Assembly: GCA_051252095.1 (NCBI GenBank)
Contig: JBPOFK010000007.1
Coordinates: 56,485 to 120,484, forward strand
Length of the DNA: 64,000 bases
DNA from: GCA-2401735 sp051252095
GTDB lineage: Bacteria > Pseudomonadota > Gammaproteobacteria > Burkholderiales > Methylophilaceae
Reading direction: 5' to 3'
How positions within the stretch are numbered: position 1 is the first letter of the stretch; the number at the start of each line of letters is the position of its first letter. The position numbers and the translations under genes are program-made. This document shows positions 34,410 through 42,568 of the stretch, in pieces. The notes beneath the pieces were generated by a model. The model worked only from the letters and a program-made list of their open reading frames with translations, did no database searches and was not told the DNA's origin.

Positions 34410-35252
34410 ATGCGAAGACGTAATATACTTAATAGCATTTGGTGGTGTTTGCCACTCTCGTTATATTCTTTTGATGCAAACGCATGGGGTCTATACACAC
34501 ACGTCTATTTTGCACAAACGTTACTACTCGCCTCACCGCTTTTAGCTAAGCGCTTTCGAAATGCAATTAAACAATTTCCTGAACTTGTAATGGCAGGCGC
34601 ATGTTTACCAGACTTAGCTGTCATTTCAAAAAAATTCAAAACGACACATCAATGGCAAAAAGCTGAATACCTAATCAACACAGCATGCACAGACGAAGAG
34701 ACCGCCATTGCTATTGGCTATGCAAGCCATCTCTATGTTGATGTGATTGCACACAATCATTTTGTACCTGCACATGAAGCACTGTGGCAGCATGAAAGTA
34801 TATTGACTCACATAGCCTCTGAATGGGCAATGGATGTCCATATTCAACAATGTTTGTCTATGACACCAGGGCAACTGCTATCAAAATATGCAGTATTAAT
34901 GAGTCATTTTATTGCACCCTGTTTTGAGCATCCACAACGATTTGTGCAAAAGAAATTGATTAAACTCGCTAATGCTGACCGCTTATTAAGATTGGTTAAA
35001 CTACCGTCTATCATTCATCGCTGTATTCAGTTAAGCAATAATCAAAAGCATAAACATTTTGATTACTATATTGGCAAAACACAGCATGCATTACGTGATT
35101 TTCATAAAGTTCTCAATGGTCACCACCCTAATTGGCAGCCCGAACTGCTAGTTAATACTGACATAACACGCATTACCATGTGGCGTCAGCACTGCTTGGA
35201 AACATTACATATTGATCATGCTGAACCAATTAGCTACTATAGTGCGCGGTAA
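34410..35252 (+). CDS. Zinc-dependent phospholipase C-like protein
   Basis: A 280-aa protein resembling the zinc-dependent phospholipase C family (B. cereus PLC, clostridial alpha-toxin type). A signal peptide probably ends at SFDANA, exposing Trp26 as the mature N-terminus; in known zinc PLCs the N-terminal Trp is a metal ligand. Other ligand-like residues appear in order: His31, Asp68, His80, His107, Asp111, His115/His117, His134, Glu138, Asp142 and His144. The segments CLPDLAVISK and GYASHLYVDVIAHNHFVP are typical. It would act outside the inner membrane. Phospholipid substrate is inferred; other members are uncharacterised. No Shine-Dalgarno site is seen. Confidence 0.72.
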   Translation: MRRRNILNSIWWCLPLSLYSFDANAWGLYTHVYFAQTLLLASPLLAKRFRNAIKQFPELVMAGACLPDLAVISKKFKTTHQWQKAEYLINTACTDEETAIAIGYASHLYVDVIAHNHFVPAHEALWQHESILTHIASEWAMDVHIQQCLSMTPGQLLSKYAVLMSHFIAPCFEHPQRFVQKKLIKLANADRLLRLVKLPSIIHRCIQLSNNQKHKHFDYYIGKTQHALRDFHKVLNGHHPNWQPELLVNTDITRITMWRQHCLETLHIDHAEPISYYSAR

Positions 35253-35323
35253 AGCACGATTATCAGTGGCTAAACATGGAAGGACGCAGCTTATAAGACA
35301 CGGTTATTGTCTTGAGATTGATT

Positions 35324-35866
35324 CTAGATAAACACTATACTCATAGATAGCAAAGACATTACACACCCAATTAAAGCACCTGCCAATACATCGCTAGGAT
35401 AATGCAATCCCAATACTACGCGCGACACTGCAACCATCAGACTAAACGGAACAATCAACATTGCAAGTGAGGGGTAATATGCCAAAATCATGCATGTAAA
35501 TGCAGCTGCATGCAACGTATGGCCAGAAGGAAAGCTAAAGTAATCTAAAGGTTTACCTGTCAGTAGCACATCTTGTAGTACTTGGTATGGCCTAGGGCGT
35601 AATGTTTTTCCTTTTAACCATTTATACACCAATGTACCAGACAAGCCGGTGGCCGCAATATGAAGAACTGGCAACAAAGCATCCATGCCTTGCACTAACA
35701 AAATACCAATCAATAAAGTGTACCAAAAAACACCATCACCCAATCTGCTCATCAGCCTAAACCAATCACGGATAACACGGTATTGACTTGTATGACTGAC
35801 TTTAACGCACAGTGCGCTATCAAAGTGATTCATACGATTAAGATATAAACGCATTCTATTTGTCAT
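35324..35866 (-). CDS. PAP2-family membrane phosphatase
   Basis: Integral membrane acid phosphatase-like protein of 180 aa. All three motifs are present: KGKTLRPRP, FPSGHTLH and SRVVLGLHYPSDV, so the catalytic histidines are kept. Family members remove phosphate from phosphatidate, undecaprenyl diphosphate or lipid A intermediates. The start is ATG 35866 with GGAGG 5-6 nt upstream. A Pho-box-like sequence lies about 50 bp upstream. Given its neighbours, making diacylglycerol from phosphatidate is an attractive role, but undecaprenyl recycling is equally possible by sequence. Confidence 0.88.
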   Translation of the reverse strand: MTNRMRLYLNRMNHFDSALCVKVSHTSQYRVIRDWFRLMSRLGDGVFWYTLLIGILLVQGMDALLPVLHIAATGLSGTLVYKWLKGKTLRPRPYQVLQDVLLTGKPLDYFSFPSGHTLHAAAFTCMILAYYPSLAMLIVPFSLMVAVSRVVLGLHYPSDVLAGALIGCVMSLLSMSIVFI

Positions 35867-35915
35867 CACAACCTCCAAATACGAATTGGCTAGGTTGTCA
35901 GAATGCGCTCATAAT

Positions 35916-35933
35916 ATGACAGGCACGTGAAAC
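35916..35933 (-). promoter_or_regulatory. Putative Pho box for the PAP2 gene
   Basis: On the minus strand GTTTCACGTGCCTGTCAT matches 12 of 18 Pho box positions; its second half CTGTCAT is perfect. The hexamer 10 nt later (CATTCT) is a poor -10 element, so this site is weaker than the others. Confidence 0.4.
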
Positions 35934-35986
35934 TCACATGAATATTTTATGATGAAATATTAATATATTTCTATTTAAACAATGGT

Positions 35987-37357
35987 TTATACCGTTTCAA
36001 TCTTGCTTTGCTGCTCAACAACTACCGCAATCCGCTCTGCCAGTTGCTGTACAAGTGCAGCATCTTGTCCTTCTACCATCACACGGATTTTTGGCTCTGT
36101 CCCTGAAGCGCGTAATAATACTCTACCCGTATCCTTAAGTTGTAATTCAGCTTGTTTAACAACCGCTTGAATTTCTGAGTTCGATAGATCTAACTTTTGT
36201 TTAGTCGTTACATTAATCAAGACTTGTGGATAAAGCACGAGTGCTTCACCCATTTGTTTCAGTGTTTTTCCACTTTGTTTTAAAGCAGTCAAAACTTGTA
36301 ATGCTGAAATAATGCCATCGCCACTAGTGTGCTTATCTAGCGTGAGTATATGGCCTGAATTTTCACCCCCTAGTTGCCAGTTTTTTTCATTCAACAGCTC
36401 TAGTACGTAACGATCGCCAACTTTCGCTCGTGCAAATGGAATTTGATGTTTTTGCATAGCATGTTCAAAAGCTAAATTGGTCATCAATGTGCCAGCTACA
36501 CCACCTTTAAGCTCGCCTTTCCCATACAAACCTAGTGCAATAATGTAAAGCAATTGGTCGCCATCCAGTAAACTCCCATCAGCATCTACCATCAGCACAC
36601 GATCACCATCACCATCAAAAGCAATCCCTAAGTCAGCTTGATGTTCAACCACTGCGGCCTGCAAAGCTTGTGGATGTGTAGAGCCAATATCCAAATTAAT
36701 ATTTAAGCCATTCGGCGTATTGCCAATAGCAATCACATCTGCACCTAATTCATGAAAAACGGGGGGCGCTACGTGATAAGTTGCACCATTGGCACAATCC
36801 AATACAATCTTAAGCCCTCGCAAATTCATGTCATTTGGAAAAGTACTTTTACAAAACTCAATGTAACGTCCTGCTGCATCATCAATACGTTTAGCTTTAC
36901 CAAGTTCTGCGGATTCCATGACCTGCATTGGTTTTTCCAGCTCAGCTTCAATGGCATGCTCAATGTCATCATCTAATTTAGCACCCTCACTAGAAAAAAA
37001 CTTAATGCCGTTATCATAATAAGGGTTGTGTGAGGCCGAAATAACAATCCCCGCTTGAAGTCGCAACGCACGAGTCAGATATGCGACAGCAGGGGTTGGC
37101 ATCGGTCCCGTCAATAATGTTTTAGCGCCTGCAGCTGTAAATCCAGCCTGCAGTGCAGCTTCTAACATGTAGCCAGAAATACGGGGGTCTTTACCAATCA
37201 GTACAGATGGATGCGCATCTTTTGCCAGATTGCTTTGTAATCCTACAAAAACGCGTCCTGCGGCATAACCTAGCCGCATCACAAATTCTGGTGTAATAGG
37301 GTACTCCCCTACTTTTCCGCGAATCCCATCTGTTCCAAAATATTTCTTTGCCATCAT
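35987..37357 (-). CDS. glmM: Phosphoglucosamine mutase
   Basis: Converts glucosamine-6-phosphate to glucosamine-1-phosphate for peptidoglycan and LPS. It has 456 aa with the N-terminal KYFGTDGIRG, the phosphoserine loop ISASHNPYYDNG (Ser109), the metal loop DGDGDR and the C-terminal phosphate-binding RASGTEPKIRVM. AGGA lies 8 nt before ATG 37357; a second ATG follows directly. It is the distal gene of the rlmE-ftsH-folP-glmM neighbourhood, here separated from folP by a small extra gene. Confidence 0.97.
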   Translation of the reverse strand: MMAKKYFGTDGIRGKVGEYPITPEFVMRLGYAAGRVFVGLQSNLAKDAHPSVLIGKDPRISGYMLEAALQAGFTAAGAKTLLTGPMPTPAVAYLTRALRLQAGIVISASHNPYYDNGIKFFSSEGAKLDDDIEHAIEAELEKPMQVMESAELGKAKRIDDAAGRYIEFCKSTFPNDMNLRGLKIVLDCANGATYHVAPPVFHELGADVIAIGNTPNGLNINLDIGSTHPQALQAAVVEHQADLGIAFDGDGDRVLMVDADGSLLDGDQLLYIIALGLYGKGELKGGVAGTLMTNLAFEHAMQKHQIPFARAKVGDRYVLELLNEKNWQLGGENSGHILTLDKHTSGDGIISALQVLTALKQSGKTLKQMGEALVLYPQVLINVTTKQKLDLSNSEIQAVVKQAELQLKDTGRVLLRASGTEPKIRVMVEGQDAALVQQLAERIAVVVEQQSKIETV

Positions 37358-37410
37358 GACTTATTCCTATTGTTTATTTATTTTATTTTCTAATTTTAGT
37401 TGATTTAGCG

Positions 37411-37659
37411 CTATGTAATCATTGAAATGACAGCGACGACGACAAGCAGAATAATAATTTGCAATACCCGCTCTTGTGAAAGTCCCGCTGATTTATTCGC
37501 ATTAAATGCTTCTTTAATTTCACTATGGCTATCAATGTAGGCTTCAATGGCTTCTTTTGCTTCTTTTAACCCGATGCCATTCTCTTCCCTAAGTAATTTA
37601 ATCGCCTGAATTTTTCTACCTAGTTTGATTTCATCAATCACTGCTTGCGTAAAAACCAT
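37411..37659 (-). CDS. Small membrane protein with bL12 C-terminal-like domain
   Basis: An 82-aa protein. Residues about 5-45 match the ribosomal L7/L12 C-terminal fold (IQAIKLLREENGIGLKEAKEAIEAYI, split here for reference as KLLREENG and GLKEAKEAIE). A hydrophobic helix ends the chain (VLQIIILLVVVAVIS), so it should be tail-anchored in the membrane. The start is ATG 37659 with GGAGG 7 nt upstream. It is inserted between folP and glmM with tight spacing on both sides. A function is not known; such domains in non-ribosomal proteins are uncharacterised. Confidence 0.78.
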   Translation of the reverse strand: MVFTQAVIDEIKLGRKIQAIKLLREENGIGLKEAKEAIEAYIDSHSEIKEAFNANKSAGLSQERVLQIIILLVVVAVISMIT

Positions 37660-37676
37660 AAACGTTTCCTCCACAT

Positions 37677-38504
37677 TTATTCTAAAATAGCAGTTGCTAC
37701 TTTCAGCGCTTCAACAGTTGCTTTTACATCATGTACGCGAAGTATTTTTGCACCCTTCATCGTTGAAATGACCGCAGCGGCAATGCTTGCATATAACCGC
37801 GCATTCACATCATTGCCTGTTACTTGCCCTAATACAGATTTGCGCGATAATCCAACTAATAATGGAAAACCAAGCGCAGCCAAGCGCTGCAATTGTTTTG
37901 CCAACGTAATATTATGTTCGCGTGTTTTACCAAATCCAAACCCTGGATCCAACATAATGCGGTTTTTTTGGATACCTGCGTCCAGACAAACACTGGCACG
38001 GCTCATTAAAAAATCAGACACTTCAGTTACGACATCTGAATAGGTTGGGTTATCCTGCATGGTTTGTGGCATACCTTGCATATGCATTAAACAAACGCCA
38101 ACATCATAACTTGCTACAACAGCTAATGCACCGTCCTCTTGTAGTGCTCGCACGTCATTAACAATACTTGCACCTGCTTTCAGTGCAGCATACATCACAT
38201 CAGGTTTGTAGGTATCGATAGAAATTGGAACGCAGATATCGTGCGCAACCAGTGCTTCTATGACGGGGATCACGCGATCCAGCTCTTGTTGCAAGGACAC
38301 TGGCACCGCATTTGGTCTCGTTGACTCTCCACCAATATCAAGAATATCTGCACCTTCTTCTACCAACTTTAATGCATGTTGTACTGCTAGGTCAGTATTG
38401 GAAAAATCACCACCATCAGAAAAGGAATCAGGCGTTACATTGATAATGCCCATCACTTTTGGGCGCGCTAAATCTAATTTAAATTGTCCGCAATGTAGTG
38501 TCAT
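37677..38504 (-). CDS. folP: Dihydropteroate synthase
   Basis: Condenses p-aminobenzoate with dihydropterin pyrophosphate in folate synthesis. The 275-aa TIM barrel shows VMGIINVTPDSFSDGG, DIGGESTRPNA, SIDTYKPDV, DPGFGFGKT and LVGLSRKS, all sulfonamide-target motifs, and ends with the RVHDVKAT loop. A hairpin terminator lies between ftsH and this gene, so folP-(bL12-like)-glmM may be transcribed partly on its own. Confidence 0.97.
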   Translation of the reverse strand: MTLHCGQFKLDLARPKVMGIINVTPDSFSDGGDFSNTDLAVQHALKLVEEGADILDIGGESTRPNAVPVSLQQELDRVIPVIEALVAHDICVPISIDTYKPDVMYAALKAGASIVNDVRALQEDGALAVVASYDVGVCLMHMQGMPQTMQDNPTYSDVVTEVSDFLMSRASVCLDAGIQKNRIMLDPGFGFGKTREHNITLAKQLQRLAALGFPLLVGLSRKSVLGQVTGNDVNARLYASIAAAVISTMKGAKILRVHDVKATVEALKVATAILE

Positions 38505-38510
38505 AAAAAT

Positions 38511-38545
38511 AATAAAGGCTAGCTGTTGATTAGCTAGCCTTTATT
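38511..38545 (-). terminator. Intrinsic terminator between ftsH and folP
   Basis: A 14-bp perfect inverted repeat (38511-38524 with 38532-38545) with core GGCTAGCT/AGCTAGCC and a 7-nt loop lies 33 bp past the ftsH stop. On the minus strand it is followed by an AT-rich tract. Confidence 0.75.
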
Positions 38546-38577
38546 TTAACCCAAGCCTGAGTATGTCTCTATTTTAC

Positions 38578-40470
38578 TTACTCATTTTTAGTCGTCGGCT
38601 GTGGTTTTGGGTTGACAGTTGTTCCCGCCCCACCAGAACTGTTTGGTTTGATTGGCGCTTGCTTAGGCTTAGGCTCACGAACAGGCTTTCCTTCCATAAT
38701 GTCATTTATCTGGTCAGCATCTATCGTCTCGTACTCCATCAATGCAGCAGTCATCGCTTCAACTTTATCGCGATTGGCTTCAATTAATTTACGCGCTACA
38801 CCATATTGCTCATCCAAAATACGACGAATTTCTCCATCTACTTTTTGCTGTGTCGCCTCAGAAATTGTTTTAGCACTCATACTCCCAAAAAAAGAGTCCT
38901 GTTGGTCACCAACATAAACCATCGTACCAAGCGCATCACTCATCCCATATTTTGTCACCATATCTCGTGCTAATTTAGTTGCACGTTCAAAGTCATTTGA
39001 AGCACCAGTAGACATTTGGTTAACAAAGACTTCTTCCGCAATACGACCACCAAACAAAATTGAGATTTCCTCTAGCATTTTGTCTTTATAGTTACTAATT
39101 CGATCAAATTCTGGTAACTGCCATGTCAATCCTAGCGCCCAGCCTCGCGGCATAATGGTCACTTTATGAACTGGATCTGCCTTTGGTAACAACTTAGCCA
39201 CCACAGCATGGCCAGACTCATGATATGCGGTATTTCGACGCTCTTCTTCACGCATCACCATCGACTTCCGCTCAGGACCCATAAAGATTTTATCTTTCGC
39301 ATCTTCAAAGTCTTGCATATCGACAGTACGTTTATTACGTCGTGCCGCAAACAAAGCAGCTTCATTTACAAGGTTAGCTAAATCAGCACCGCTCATCCCA
39401 GGCGTTCCACGCGCTAACAGATCTGCCTTCACGTCTGGGTCAATAGGTACCTTGCGCATGTGTACTAATAGAATCTGCTCTCTGCCTTTAATATCTGGCA
39501 AGCCAACCATTACCTGACGGTCAAACCTACCAGGGCGAAGCAAAGCTTTATCTAATACATCGGCACGGTTAGTCGCTGCAATCACAATCACGCCAGAACT
39601 TGCTTCAAAACCATCCATTTCAACTAATAACTGATTGAGCGTTTGTTCACGCTCATCATTACCACCGCCAGTACCAGAACCACGGCTACGACCTACGGCA
39701 TCAATTTCATCAATGAAAATAATACATGGAGAATTTTTCTTTGCTGTTTCAAACATATCACGTACTCGAGAAGCACCAACACCAACGAACATCTCAACAA
39801 AGTCTGATCCAGATATGGTGAAAAATGGAACTTTTGCTTCTCCAGCAATCGCACGCGCTAATAAGGTTTTACCTGTACCAGGAGGCCCCACCATCAGCAC
39901 TCCACGTGGGATACGACCACCCAGTTTTTGAAATTTACTAGGATCTTTCAAGAAGTCCACCAGTTCTGTCACTTCTTCTTTTGCTTCATCACAGCCTGCT
40001 ACATCAGCGAAAGTTGTTTGATTATTGGTTTCGTCAAGCTGTCTTGCTTTGCTCTTGCCAAAAGAGAAAGGCCCGCCACCTTTTCCGCCACCCTGCATTT
40101 GTCGCATAAAGAAAATCCAGACGCCAATGAGCAATATCATTGGAAACCATGACATAAAGATTTCTAGTAAAAGTGAGCGTTGCTCTTCTGCTTTTGCTTC
40201 CACCTCTACATTGTATTTCAGCAAATCACTGACCATCCATAAGTCATTAGGTGCATATGTGCTAAAAGTTTGATTATCTCGTGTTGTGCCACGAATAATA
40301 CGCCCATCAATTTGGACTTTTGCAACCTTACCAGCCTTCACATTCTCCATGAATTGAGAATAGACAATTTGGCTAGAAGCCTTGTTTGGATTGCTAAACT
40401 GCTGAAACACTGTCATTAACACCAATGCGACAGCAATCCAGATTGCAATATTTTTTGCGATATTATTCAC
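38578..40470 (-). CDS. ftsH: ATP-dependent zinc metalloprotease FtsH
   Basis: Membrane-bound AAA+ protease that degrades unassembled membrane proteins and regulators such as LpxC. It has 630 aa. The N-terminal helix (5-23), periplasmic domain and second helix (about 105-122) lead into the AAA domain with Walker A GPPGTGKT (195-202), Walker B IIFIDEIDAVG and an SRH arginine region. The zinc site HESGH follows. The C-terminus is a Pro/Lys-rich tail. It lies 93 bp downstream of rlmE, as in E. coli. Confidence 0.98.
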   Translation of the reverse strand: MNNIAKNIAIWIAVALVLMTVFQQFSNPNKASSQIVYSQFMENVKAGKVAKVQIDGRIIRGTTRDNQTFSTYAPNDLWMVSDLLKYNVEVEAKAEEQRSLLLEIFMSWFPMILLIGVWIFFMRQMQGGGKGGGPFSFGKSKARQLDETNNQTTFADVAGCDEAKEEVTELVDFLKDPSKFQKLGGRIPRGVLMVGPPGTGKTLLARAIAGEAKVPFFTISGSDFVEMFVGVGASRVRDMFETAKKNSPCIIFIDEIDAVGRSRGSGTGGGNDEREQTLNQLLVEMDGFEASSGVIVIAATNRADVLDKALLRPGRFDRQVMVGLPDIKGREQILLVHMRKVPIDPDVKADLLARGTPGMSGADLANLVNEAALFAARRNKRTVDMQDFEDAKDKIFMGPERKSMVMREEERRNTAYHESGHAVVAKLLPKADPVHKVTIMPRGWALGLTWQLPEFDRISNYKDKMLEEISILFGGRIAEEVFVNQMSTGASNDFERATKLARDMVTKYGMSDALGTMVYVGDQQDSFFGSMSAKTISEATQQKVDGEIRRILDEQYGVARKLIEANRDKVEAMTAALMEYETIDADQINDIMEGKPVREPKPKQAPIKPNSSGGAGTTVNPKPQPTTKNE

Positions 40471-40563
40471 TAGCCTCTTCCTTATTCAATCTGATAATGA
40501 TTTGCCTCAACAACAAACATTATCCTCATTTATTTTCTTTCTCTACAACACAATTGCACAGAC

Positions 40564-41181
40564 TTATTTTCGTCCAAGCCCTAATAAATAGACTTCACTA
40601 CTACGACCTCGTGAGGCTTTTGGCTTCCTTGTTACTACTTTATCAAATTCCATGCGCATACGCTTGACAATATCATCAAAACCGACGCCTATAAAAACTT
40701 TGACTAAAAAGTTGCCACTTGGTTTCAACCAGTCTTTGTTAAATTCCAACGCCAACTCTGTTAAATAAACAGCACCAGCCTGATCCGCATCTTTTACCCC
40801 ACTAATATTGGGGGCCATATCGGAAATCACAAGGTCAACAGGCTTATTATTTAGCTTTTTTTCCAATGCTCTCAACACAGATTCTTCACGGAAGTCACCT
40901 TGGATAAACTCTACACCTGGAATAGCATGCATGTCCAATAAATCTAGACCGATTATTCTACCCTGCCCCTTCAGTCGCTGCTGAACCACTTGACACCAAC
41001 TACCAGGCGCAGCGCCTAAATCAACAACCGTCATCCCAGGTTTGATGAGTTTATCCTTATCATCTATTTCAATAAGCTTATAGGCAGCACGTGCTCGATA
41101 ACCCTCTTTTTGTGCACGTTTGACATATTCGTCATTCACATGCTCCTGCATCCAAGCTTTGCTACGACTACTGAGTTTCAT
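40564..41181 (-). CDS. rlmE: 23S rRNA 2'-O-ribose methyltransferase RlmE
   Basis: SAM-dependent enzyme (FtsJ) that methylates U2552 of 23S rRNA in the late 50S subunit. It has 205 aa (209 in E. coli). The SAM site VVDLGAAPGSW is visible, as are the K-D-K-E tetrad regions (YRARAAYKLIEID, DLVISDMAPNISG, GNFLVKVF and SSEVYLLG). It is divergent from yhbY, another ribosome-assembly gene, and upstream of ftsH, a conserved arrangement. Confidence 0.97.
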   Translation of the reverse strand: MKLSSRSKAWMQEHVNDEYVKRAQKEGYRARAAYKLIEIDDKDKLIKPGMTVVDLGAAPGSWCQVVQQRLKGQGRIIGLDLLDMHAIPGVEFIQGDFREESVLRALEKKLNNKPVDLVISDMAPNISGVKDADQAGAVYLTELALEFNKDWLKPSGNFLVKVFIGVGFDDIVKRMRMEFDKVVTRKPKASRGRSSEVYLLGLGRK

Positions 41182-41246
41182 GTTTATTATATGAATTCAT
41201 GATAAAATCCATCCCGTCTTATAGCACCTTAAAAGCATGCCAATTC

Positions 41247-41555
41247 ATGAAATTAAACCCCAAACAAATTAGCCATTTACGTGGGCTTGCTCACAATTTA
41301 AACCCAGTTGTCATGATTGGCAACCAAGGCCTTACTGAAAACATCATCAAAGAGATTGAAGTTAGCTTAAATGCGCACGAGCTGATTAAAATCAAGGTTG
41401 CTGGTGATGATAGGGAAGCACGGAAAGCCATTTGCCAATCTATTTGTGATCAAACGAATGCAACTGGTATACATCATATTGGTAAGCAGCTTGTTATTTA
41501 TCGCCCTAGTGAAACCATAAAAGAAAAGCACAAAATTCACATCCCAAAACTTTAG
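41247..41555 (+). CDS. yhbY: YhbY family RNA-binding protein
   Basis: CRM-domain protein of 102 aa that associates with pre-50S ribosomes. It opens MKLNPKQISHLRGLAHNLNP and keeps the GNQGLTENIIKEIE, LIKIKVAGDDRE and IGKQLVIYRPS segments of E. coli YhbY. I choose ATG 41247 because it matches family N-termini; the frame extends to 41199 without homology. No Shine-Dalgarno site is evident. Confidence 0.92.
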   Translation: MKLNPKQISHLRGLAHNLNPVVMIGNQGLTENIIKEIEVSLNAHELIKIKVAGDDREARKAICQSICDQTNATGIHHIGKQLVIYRPSETIKEKHKIHIPKL

Positions 41556-41568
41556 CCACACAGGCTTG

Positions 41569-42009
41569 CTAAGGCCTATGTATGAGTACCAGCAGGCCAC
41601 CAAGCAAGCATTCAATGAGGTAAATCACGCCAGAAACACCATGCCATACTGTAAATGCGCTAGCATATTCACTTTGCATCACATTCTGCGGGTAAGCCTC
41701 TGCTTTTAATTGTGCTAAATGTGACTGGATACCGAAATACCCAATTAGAATTAGCACGATCATTGCAGCAATAACCCAAACATCATATTGTTTAATGCTA
41801 GCAATCCCATTTGCTAGCATCCGCTGCAACAATAGAAATCCACCACTTGCCAGCCCAATATAGCTCACTGTCCTAAACAAATGTCCAGCTACTTGGCCAG
41901 CCAACTGACGGTCTGCGATTGTATTGAATAAAATATTGGCACTTAGACCTGTCATCCAAAGACTGCCTATCCAAAATGTCAGAACAATCAACGCCAGCTT
42001 GCGTAGCAT
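41569..42009 (-). CDS. DUF4149 family membrane protein
   Basis: A 146-aa protein with four predicted membrane helices (about 5-25, 45-65, 78-95 and 122-143). It resembles the DUF4149/TMEM205-like family; no function is established. It follows greA by one base on the same strand and is therefore probably cotranscribed with it. It converges on yhbY, 13 bp away. Confidence 0.75.
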   Translation of the reverse strand: MLRKLALIVLTFWIGSLWMTGLSANILFNTIADRQLAGQVAGHLFRTVSYIGLASGGFLLLQRMLANGIASIKQYDVWVIAAMIVLILIGYFGIQSHLAQLKAEAYPQNVMQSEYASAFTVWHGVSGVIYLIECLLGGLLVLIHRP

Positions 42010-42010
42010 A

Positions 42011-42493
42011 CTAGATATAAAGCACTTCTAGCACTTCATATTCTTTAATACCGCCAGGTGCAGCAACCTCTGCAATATCCCCTTCATATTTACCAATCAA
42101 TCCTCTAGCAATCGGTGAAACAATAGAAATCTTACCTTGTTTGATATTTGCTTCGTCTTCACCAACGATTTGATATTTCTTTTCATCGCCGGTTGCTAAA
42201 TCCTCACAGCGAACCGTTGCGCCAAAAACTACACGCCCTTCAGCATTCAACGTTTTGGGGTCAATGACTTGCATGTTGGACAGTTTGCCTTCCAATTCCG
42301 CTATACGTCCTTCTATAAAGCTTTGTTTTTCTTTTGCAGCTTCATATTCAGCATTTTCCGATAAATCACCTTGCGCTCTTGCCTCTGCGATTGCCTGAAT
42401 GACATTGGGTCTATCTTCCGACCGCAATCGTTGCAACTCTTTTTTAAGCAACTCTGCACCAAGCAATGTGACTGGAATTTGATTAACTGCCAT
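42011..42493 (-). CDS. greA: Transcription elongation factor GreA
   Basis: Rescues backtracked RNA polymerase by stimulating transcript cleavage. It has 160 aa (158 in E. coli): an N-terminal coiled coil with tip acidic residues in DLSENAEYEAAKE, and a C-terminal FKBP-like domain. The start MAVNQIPVTLLG is typical. A terminator separates it from the upstream carAB operon, so it has its own promoter. Confidence 0.97.
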   Translation of the reverse strand: MAVNQIPVTLLGAELLKKELQRLRSEDRPNVIQAIAEARAQGDLSENAEYEAAKEKQSFIEGRIAELEGKLSNMQVIDPKTLNAEGRVVFGATVRCEDLATGDEKKYQIVGEDEANIKQGKISIVSPIARGLIGKYEGDIAEVAAPGGIKEYEVLEVLYI

Positions 42494-42513
42494 AACGAAC
42501 CTTTATAAAAAAT

Positions 42514-42539
42514 AAACCACACTCGCCTGAGCGTGGTTT
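42514..42539 (-). terminator. Intrinsic terminator of carAB
   Basis: A stem AAACCAC/GTGGTTT (42514-42520 with 42533-42539), extended by CTC/GAG inside a one-base mismatch, is followed on the minus strand by ATTTTTTAT. It lies 30 bp past the carB stop. Confidence 0.85.
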
Positions 42540-42568
42540 TCATATTACCCTGAAACAAATAGTTTATT

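Noticed and set aside
35295..35313. AAGACA/TGTCTT hairpin between the PLC-like gene and the convergent PAP2 gene as a terminator.
   Set aside because: Only six pairs and no T run.
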